In this document: positions 56,671 through 64,000 of the stretch, in pieces | How the letters are laid out: each line of letters starts with the position of its first letter | How positions within the stretch are numbered: position 1 is the first letter of the stretch | Source: Cunninghamia lanceolata | Taxonomy: Eukaryota; Streptophyta; Pinopsida; Cupressales; Cupressaceae | Direction of reading: 5' to 3' | Assembly (NCBI GenBank): GCA_027924645.1 | Contig: BSBN01000254.1 | Location: forward strand, 15,260,501-15,324,500 | Length of the DNA stretch: 64,000 nt | Made by a program: the position numbers and the translations under genes | The notes under the pieces: generated by a model | Told to the model about the DNA's origin: nothing | The model's database searches: none | The model's input: only the letters and a program-made list of their open reading frames with translations

Positions 56671-58890
56671 TAAAGCTAATATTCTATTTCTTCAAAATAA
56701 ATAAAATTCAATATTTTCTTTATTTATCCATGTGCATGAAATTAAATAACTTATTTATTTAATTTCCTATTATTCCCTCTCATCCATAATTCACTCTCAA
56801 TCAATATAGATAAAACTAATCAATTAAATTAGTTAACTAAATCAATCAAACCAGTTAACACAAAAAAATACACAGCAACAAAAAAAATTATTAAAAAAAA
56901 CAAAAACAAAAAAAAAAACTTTAGAGTTGATTTTTTTACACAAGAAAAAATTAAAAAAAAACATAAAAAAACAAAAAATATAATTTTTTTTTTTTTTTTT
57001 TTTTTTTTGTGTGTGGCCCCTCGGCCCCTATCCCCCGACCCCTCATAGACCCCTCACAAACTCATGCCATCTCCCAATGCTGCTCCATTCCTCCGCCAAC
57101 ACTGCTCCATACCTCCCCCAGACCTCAACCCCCTGTGAACCCTTCCACATCACCTGCAACCAATAAAAACAAACACAAATAAATAAATAAATAAATAAAC
57201 ATAAAATAAAAGAAAACATATAATCCAAAACCTAAAACAATAAATATTAATCTTTATTCCAATAAACATTAATCTTTATTGATTTTCTTTAATTTTTTTT
57301 TTTTTTAATTTTTACTTTTTTTTGCAAGAGGTTAACCCCTGCTCACATGGGTGACTAGGGGCTTGTTTAAAACCCCTAACAAAAAACTTAACTACCAATA
57401 AACAGCCCATGTGACCGCAGTAAAATAATAACTACTAGTGGTTATCTGACCGCTAGTCCTACCTCCCTTGCCCTCTACATGTCAAAATAGGGCATTTTTT
57501 TGTTTTTTGCACAACTTGGGTAAATCATATTGGAATCACACAAAAGTATAGTCGTTGGAAAGTTGATTTGACATACTTTTCAATGGTAAAATTTTCATCA
57601 GCAAATTTGCTCAAATTTCTCAGGTATACTCAGACAAAGTCAACCCTTCTTTGCAAACTTCAAACGATCATAACTTGTGCAAAACTTATCTGATTTTAGT
57701 GAATTGTTTCTTAAAAAAGCATATAATTTCATGTAGAATCTAATCATCATATTCATTTTGCTATCACTAATCATCTTTATCATAAATGTTCTAGATTTCT
57801 TATTTTCCCCTAGCAAGGTGACTTGCAAGTTTCTTTGTGCTTGTTTGTTTTAGTGGAATCTACAAGGACATAAGGCACTACACAACATCTACATCAGATT
57901 TAACATTAGAACCAGATCCACACAATCCAACTTTTGTCTTTTCATTTATCAAAAAGCCTTGTTTTCAATCACATCTTTATTTGACCTTAAAAAAAGACAT
58001 TTTTTGCAATCACACTTTGACATTGGGCTTAAAATAAACTTGTGACTTTATTCTCACATTTAGATTTGGGTTTAAAAAGAATGGGTGTTTTCATTGTTTG
58101 GTGGATTTGAGTTTGCTTCAAGGTGTGTATGCTCTTCTCATGCACTTTGTGTCATCTTGAGAATCCAAAGCATCCCTTAATCTATTCATTTTCACACACA
58201 CATTTCCATTTATTAGTTCAATTAACATTTTCAAGTGTGAGTCAAGTGTGTGAAATCAAACACACCACTTGATTTGCTATTGTCACCCTTTTTAGGAGGC
58301 TTTCTTGGAGACACACCACTCTAAGGGATGACCTCAACTCTAGTGTTCTACTAGAGTATAAATAGTGAGGAGTGAATCGAAAGACACACCTCGTTGAAGT
58401 TTAAATCTTGTTACTCAGGCTAAGCCCTCAAGAATTTTATACCTTAGGGAAGTGAAGGTGAAGGGTGGGTTACCCTCTTCTCCCAGATGTGTGACATTAT
58501 TTCACTTTCATTTCATAGAATTGGGCCCCACATACCTTTAATATATTGGGGACATCCCTAGACCACTTGTGCATCCTAGACTAAGACCTATTGGCCACAC
58601 CCACTTGACTAGATGATATGTCTTCAAGTGTTTGCCTAATCACAACATTCAATTTTCAAAGTCAAACTTTCTATTGTGTCTTGTGTGTGTGATTCATGCA
58701 TTTCCATGTGAAATATTTTGTTTGAAAATTGCAAAGTCAAGCCTTCAACATAATCTACATTCTAGATCATTCTAAGTATCCTTGTCATCACTTTCATCCT
58801 AATTCAAATTCTAATCATCCAATCCAATCCAACTTTTAATTCTCACCACAATCTAACCCATTCTTAACCCCCATCTAATCCATCACTTGT
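56116..58890 (+). repeat. Gypsy-type LTR copy B plus leader (right edge approximate)
   Basis: Begins TGTAGACACC after the polypurine tract. It includes the palindromic minisatellite, a duplicated 240-bp block, poly(A) and poly(T) runs near 56640-56670 and 56990-57010, and a CCCCTCGGCCCC stretch. No coding frame is supported. The LTR/leader border is not resolved because no primer site is recognisable before the gag at 58895. Confidence 0.6.
56425..56925. repeat. Tandem duplication of about 240-250 bp inside LTR copy B
   Basis: Two copies (about 56425-56670 and 56671-56925) share AAATAAATAAAATTCAATAT, CCATGTGCATGAAATTAAAT and AATCAATCAAAC blocks, each ending in an A-rich run with ACACAGCA. 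Confidence 0.85.
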
Positions 58891-58894
58891 CAAA

Positions 58895-60620
58895 ATGGTT
58901 TTGATCATCAACAAACCTAGGTCAAATCCAAAACTCACAATTCAAAGAGTCCCTCCTTCTAGCTCCAATAATGATCATGAGAAACTTGTAGACTATGATG
59001 CATATATTGAGGGAGAAGCTAAAATATGAAGACTTACACAATTGGGCAACTCCCTAGCACCACACCTACAATACATTATCCAAACACTTCACCAATTGCC
59101 ACAACCCCTCAACCAACAAAAACTACAACAACTACAACCCATCATCAAAAAACTTCTATAAAACCCACCAACTCTACTACAACAACTCCTAGTCAAAACC
59201 CAACAACTCCTAGCCATCCACTAGTCCAAAACCCAACAAACACAAACACAATATCAACAAATTTCATCTCCATCCCATGTGGCATCCCTCTTAAATTCAT
59301 ACCAACCAACCACACATCATGTTATCCCTACATCAACCTATCCCACTGCTTCCATAGTTAACCCCTATCTATACCAATCCATACCTCAAGAGCATGTAAC
59401 CCAACAATTCCAACTCCAACAAAAACATATCCAACCACAACAACAATAAGTCCAACTACAACCATAACCTCAACAAATTACACCTCCATACCATGTGTCA
59501 CCCACATCATTATACCAATCTAGCCTATCCACATATCATGTTATCCCACTTCTTCCCATATCAACCAACATCCATATCAATCCATACCCCAAGATATTTC
59601 ACCTCCATATCCCACCATTTCACCTTGCCACTAAATTCATTCACAAGACTATCAAATGCCTTCAAAACAAGAACATGTGAGGCCAAGTTACCCTTTGCAA
59701 AAAGATCATGTGTCCTTATGTCCTCATGCTACCTTTGACAAGGGAGATACCACTCTAGCTTATGCATCCTATGGGTACCCTACAACATTATCCAATCAAA
59801 TGCTAATACAAGAGTAAACTAGTCCTATCCCCATACCAACATGTAGTCCCTATCATAGTCCACTTGTCCATTAACCATCTAATCATAAGCTTACACTACC
59901 TTTCACCCTTATTACCCCTACACCTAATCCTCATCCTAAGCCTACAACACCATCCACCATTATTATTCATCCATTCTATTGTGCATCCACCCATACACTC
60001 ATGAAGTATGTGATCCAATGGCTATTAGCAAGGAATCAACCATCTCCATGTCCTAAAACACCTATCCAAGAGCCTATCAAAGAACCTTCAAACATGTCCA
60101 GTGCTTCAACCCCAGGATGTAATCAATAACCCATCCATCCTATTGAAGAGTCTTGTACCATGAGTCTAGGTCAAGATTCATTTTGCCCTAATGTTTATGA
60201 CCATCTAGAAACTATCAAGCTTATCCACGACTCTTCTACCTCCACTTCCATTGAATAAAAACAAGTGTTATGTCAAGAGTATACTATAAAGCACATGGAA
60301 ACATCAACCCTTTATCCAAGTCAAGATCAAAGCACCTCCATCCAACACATCCATAACCTATATCTTTTCTATGATCAAGATATTATCTTTGATGAAGAAC
60401 CTATACATGAGCAAATTGATCCCATTCATATCACACTTAATCCTATCTATGATCAAGATCCCATTTGTGATCAAGAGAACCATGATGCTCCTCTTAGCTA
60501 ACTTTATGCATTTCATGGTCAAGATATTGTCACTCCACCTATCCATAATCCCATGACCATCCATGAACATGCTATCCACACTAATCCTATCCATCCTCCA
60601 CCTACTATTATACATGATCA
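58895..60620 (+). pseudogene. Gypsy-type gag remnant, Gln/Pro/Thr-rich
   Basis: From the ATG at 58895 reads MVLIINKPRSNPKLTIQ...NNDHEKLVDYDAYIEGEAKI and then a TGA. The continuing frames are rich in Gln, Thr, Pro and His (LNQQKLQQLQP, HVIPTSTYP) with many stops to about 60500 (HITLNPIYDQDPICDQE). This resembles the low-complexity N-terminal region of a gypsy gag, not its conserved core. The assignment relies on position after an LTR and composition. No knuckle, protease or pol is seen before the sequence changes near 60620. Confidence 0.5.
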
Positions 60621-60629
60621 AATCAGAAG

Positions 60630-60725
60630 TGTTAAAGCATTGCAGAGGTGTGTTAAGGAGATTTGATAGAGCATAGGTGTTGAAGCATTGCAGAGGTGTG
60701 TTGAGTAGAGTTGACAGAGTAGAGG
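60630..60725. repeat. 48-bp tandem repeat, two copies
   Basis: Units 60630-60677 and 60678-60725, both starting TGTTRAAGCATTGCAGAGG; a third start TGTTGAATT follows. Confidence 0.8.
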
Positions 60726-60749
60726 TGTTGAATTTTTTGTTGAATTAGA

Positions 60750-61087
60750 TAAGTTCTTTTGGATAGAGGTTTTAGCCTCCTTTTGTAAGTGTTGTAGCAT
60801 TGTAGGGAGTTGTAGCTTCCTTTGCGTTGTAGCCCATTAACGATATTATAAATCTATTTTTAATTAAATGTGAGCCTAAATTTGGACAGTAGATCCAAGT
60901 AGCTTACTCATCATGGTTTTTTTTCCTTCTAGGGTTTTCCACGTAAATATGGTGTTATGGTTGTGTTTTTGTGTGATCTTATGTTTCTCATGGTTTAAAT
61001 GCTTACATCTACATTAAGTTTTTTGGAAGGAAAGAAATTATTTAAGTACTGATTCACTCCCCTCTCAGTACTTATGTGTGTTCAACA
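60750..61087 (+). repeat. LTR tail of a copia element (left edge unknown)
   Basis: Ends GATTCACTCCCCTCTCAGTA then GTGTGTTCAACA at 61087, the usual ending of SIRE-type copia LTRs. No primer site follows, so it is a solo or truncated LTR. A matching target repeat could not be fixed. Confidence 0.5.
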
Positions 61088-64000
61088 AGTTGATGTTCAA
61101 TCACAATACTAAACAATAAATCATCTATCACTAGTAGTTTAAGAGTAGGACCTTAGTAACTTGTATGGTTTCATGATTCATTGGTATACCCAGGGAATAT
61201 TGTAAGTGAACTATAAGCCATTATCTTGGAGAATGATATTTTGTATACCTTCATCTTGCATATGTCCAATGATGTTAGCATAATCTTAAGATGAGGTTTA
61301 TATGTAGTTGGTTAGTTTTTAGTCTAGTGACAAACCTTGGGACTAAACATTTATTGGGTACAACTACAATGATTTAGTCTTTCCTATTATTCATTGTTAT
61401 CTATTCTATTGAGGATACCTCTAGGAACACCCTCTTAGGTCTAGTTGAGCCAAAGTGAAGAAGAGTACACCCACTCTCAGAAATTAGCCACTAATCAGTC
61501 TCATTTTGTTGATGAGATTTTGATCTACCTTCTTGAAGACAACTCCCTAGCCTTGAAGTAGATTGATTTCTCTGGGATTGTAAATTTGTAACTTTAGGAC
61601 CCAACATAGCCTAGACCCTATCTAACAATCAATAGGGTGGTCTTGACCTTATCTAAAAATCACTTGCAACTTTTATGGGAGCTTCTTCATCATATATAAT
61701 GGGTACTTTCCTTCTATAACTTGTTATGGAAGTGTTCAATTTTTTTTATAAATGACTTGTAAGATGATAATATAAGTGGAAGTCTTGCCAAAAATTTGGT
61801 TAAGGAGGAGTTTGCCCTAGTGAATTTAGTTGTGGGATTTCAAACTTCATTCACATCAAGATATAGATGGTAAGTAGAATGGAAATTTTAATTATTCATT
61901 AAAAATATTTATAATCAAAGCATAAATAAGTAAAACCTATGTAATGATATCAATAGATAATGGAAACAATGCAAATCAAGTAGGATGGGAGAAAGATTTG
62001 GGCAATAAGATGGGAACACCAAAAAAAATGGCTTATATGGCTTCAAAGAGGACTAAAATGGGAGGGAGAAAACATAACTCTAAAACACAATGACAATAGT
62101 TTGATGGAAGAATGACAAACAACAATCAAGGTTTGGAAACAAGTATATACATATACAAAAGAAAAACAAAGGGTGATGAAAACACAACACAAGAGAAAAT
62201 GGAAAGGTGTTCACTTAATGGAAATGGAGAAGGATTGGTTAAGATACAAAAATTATAATGGAAGTGGGCTGATTAAGGCTTTGAAGGAAATGTAGAGGGA
62301 AAATGAGGGGTACTCAATGTATGGAGAGTGAGAGGGTAGGATATGGAAAATGTACTCAAATGGAAAGGGAAATAGATAATGATGGATTAGTGGATGGAGA
62401 GAAGAGCTAGGGACAAAAACCTACATAAAAATTATAGAATTACATGAATTTCACACAAAAACCTTAAATAGAAATTACTCACCAATGAAAAACCCTAGAA
62501 ACCAACCACCCAATGATGAAGATTTTGTTGCAAGATTATCTAGGGGCCTAATAGAAATTATTCCAATAGTTGGGCACAAAGCTATCTCACTCCTAAATTT
62601 TGTTAAACTCTATAGAAGTGTTGTGTATGAACAAATATAGTCTAAATAATATAAAAAATTTAAAAAATTACTTTTTCTATGTAAAAATAAGGCAAATAAT
62701 GCTTCATTTAAAAATGGGTGTTAAGGCCATTGGTAGGTAGAAGAAATATAGAGGTGTTGGTGGATTTAGAGGAATGGAGGAGGAGAGGTATGAGGAGAGG
62801 AGGAGTAAGGAGGAGGAGAGTAGGTGAAGGAAGAGGAAAAGGAGGAGTATGGAGAAGAAAATAGAGGAGAGGGAGGAGATATTGAGAAAAAATTTAGGGA
62901 TGATGTCCCCCAAATGTGGCCTCACTAGTTCATAGCTCTAGGCAAAAGCATTTAGGGAGCTGACCCCTAGTCAGTAGTTCACCAAGCCAAAAAAAAAAAT
63001 CTAGCTAAGGGAATTGAAACATAAAAATATAGTTGATGGGAAGCCCAATCAGTTAATGAATAACTTTCATTTCAATTTGGTGGTAAGGAGGTGATAAGTT
63101 AAGGCCAACCTAGTGTGTGTCTAGTTATGGGCAATGACTTACAATGATAAATAAGCTTAATTTTTAAAAATTTCTTAGAGTTAATTTTTTAAGAAATCTT
63201 AAACTTAATTGTTTTGATTCTTTGTATGTCTATTTCTCAAATATATTGAATAGTTAGCCCCACTAAAAAAGAAAGAAAGAAAGAGAACATGAAATAACCT
63301 CTTCCATTGCTCTCAATGAAAAATAGAAAATACAAAATGCTTCTATAGCAAGAATAGCAATAGTACTAGCCATAATTTAGAGCCCAACATAAAAGAATAA
63401 ATAATACAATTGATCCTGAACTCCACTAATCTCCTTCAATCAGAAATGAGGCCCCTATAACATTAGACCTGTTGTACTTAGGTTCATTAAAGAACAAAAT
63501 ACCAAATGTGCATGCCAAAAATTGATTAGCATTACACAAACTAAATAGATCATGTAAATTACTAAATTCTCCAATGCGTAAGTGAGATTATAGGAAAAAT
63601 TAAATTAATGATATAATTATCTTAGAAAGATTTTTTTTTTCATCTTATTCACAAGTAAGTGGGACCAATATGGAGCTAAGATGTTCTAGGCATCACCATG
63701 ATTTAGAGTGGGCAATTGCCTAGACCCCATACATTTGAATTATGATGGAATGGCTATTTACCATTTAGTATTAGTGTTTTGTCCTTACCATGACCTTATT
63801 ATGATACATGAAATTATAATAAAATGAACACTAATAAAGAGAAACAAACTTTCTATCCTCTTCTACACACATCATGCCACATTATAGATGCAGTGACAAA
63901 CAATCTTTCTGAAGAAATTTTTGCTTCAATCAACTCAATTGACATGGTGATAGTATTTTATTTTTTAGGCTCATCATACATAGGATTTTATTTCTTAAAT
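61088..64000. other. Unassigned intergenic sequence
   Basis: No coding frame with a recognisable domain, no paired LTR, tRNA or rRNA. A purine-rich strand segment is at 62757-62885. The end resembles generic AT-rich plant intergenic DNA. Confidence 0.5.
62757..62885. repeat. Purine-rich (GGA-type) tract
   Basis: About 130 bases almost wholly A and G on the plus strand (GGAGGAGAGG-like repeats), interrupted by a few pyrimidines. Confidence 0.85.

Noticed and set aside
60630..61087. Considered a complete solo LTR starting TGTTAAAGC at 60630
   Set aside because: Flanks (AGAAG on the left, AGTTG on the right) do not form a target repeat, so only the tail is annotated.

Overview
This window looks like a repeat-dominated intergenic stretch of a large plant nuclear genome. 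Nearly all recognisable sequence is retrotransposon, most of it nested, and the only host-gene relic is one broken F-box gene. Very long LTRs, old degraded Ty1/copia copies beside an intact Ty3/gypsy chromovirus, plant L1-type LINE fragments and a possible Penelope-like insert fit a gymnosperm such as a conifer. That assignment is inference; no species marker is visible.

Layout. 1-4683 and 19820-21080 are two halves of one degraded Ty1/copia element (copia-1), split by a 15.1 kb Ty3/gypsy element at 4684-19819. The gypsy element has LTRs of about 5 kb, a 5-bp target duplication (ctttc), a tRNA-Met-type primer site, a polypurine tract and one uninterrupted 1625-codon gag-pol frame (9940-14817). 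It is the only element here that looks able to encode its proteins. Copia-1 also carries a 311-bp insert exactly inside its reverse-transcriptase YVDD codons; that insert contains a hammerhead-ribozyme-like motif.

21285-27413 is a minus-strand copia-type element with gag and protease but no visible integrase, RT or RNase H. Its 3' LTR holds a 1.9 kb solo-LTR-like insertion. 27911-33154 is copia-2, complete end to end. Its polyprotein frame is never shifted but has 14 premature stops, 13 of them TAG. 34590-37090 is a minus-strand L1-like LINE fragment. 37394-41207 is copia-4, which lost gag to integrase and was hit in the RT by a 1878-bp non-coding LTR element (37955-39832).

41208-49838 is mostly AT-rich unassigned DNA with several local tandem duplications, an inverted-repeat (MITE-like) unit and the F-box/kelch-type pseudogene (44230-45400, minus). 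49839-54315 is the 3' end of a minus-strand SIRE-like copia element (LTR, polypurine tracts, coiled-coil extra ORF). 54797-55319 is a plus-strand LINE ORF1-like (DUF4283) fragment. 55363-60620 is a degraded gypsy-type LTR/gag region in which a polypurine tract leads directly into an LTR followed by gag. 60750-61087 is the tail of another LTR. 61088-64000 has nothing I can assign.

No functional host gene, tRNA, rRNA or CRISPR array is supported. Boundaries of the five best elements rest on matching target-site duplications, TG...CA ends, primer sites and polypurine tracts read by eye. Lineage names and ages are by recognition and hand comparison, not computation.
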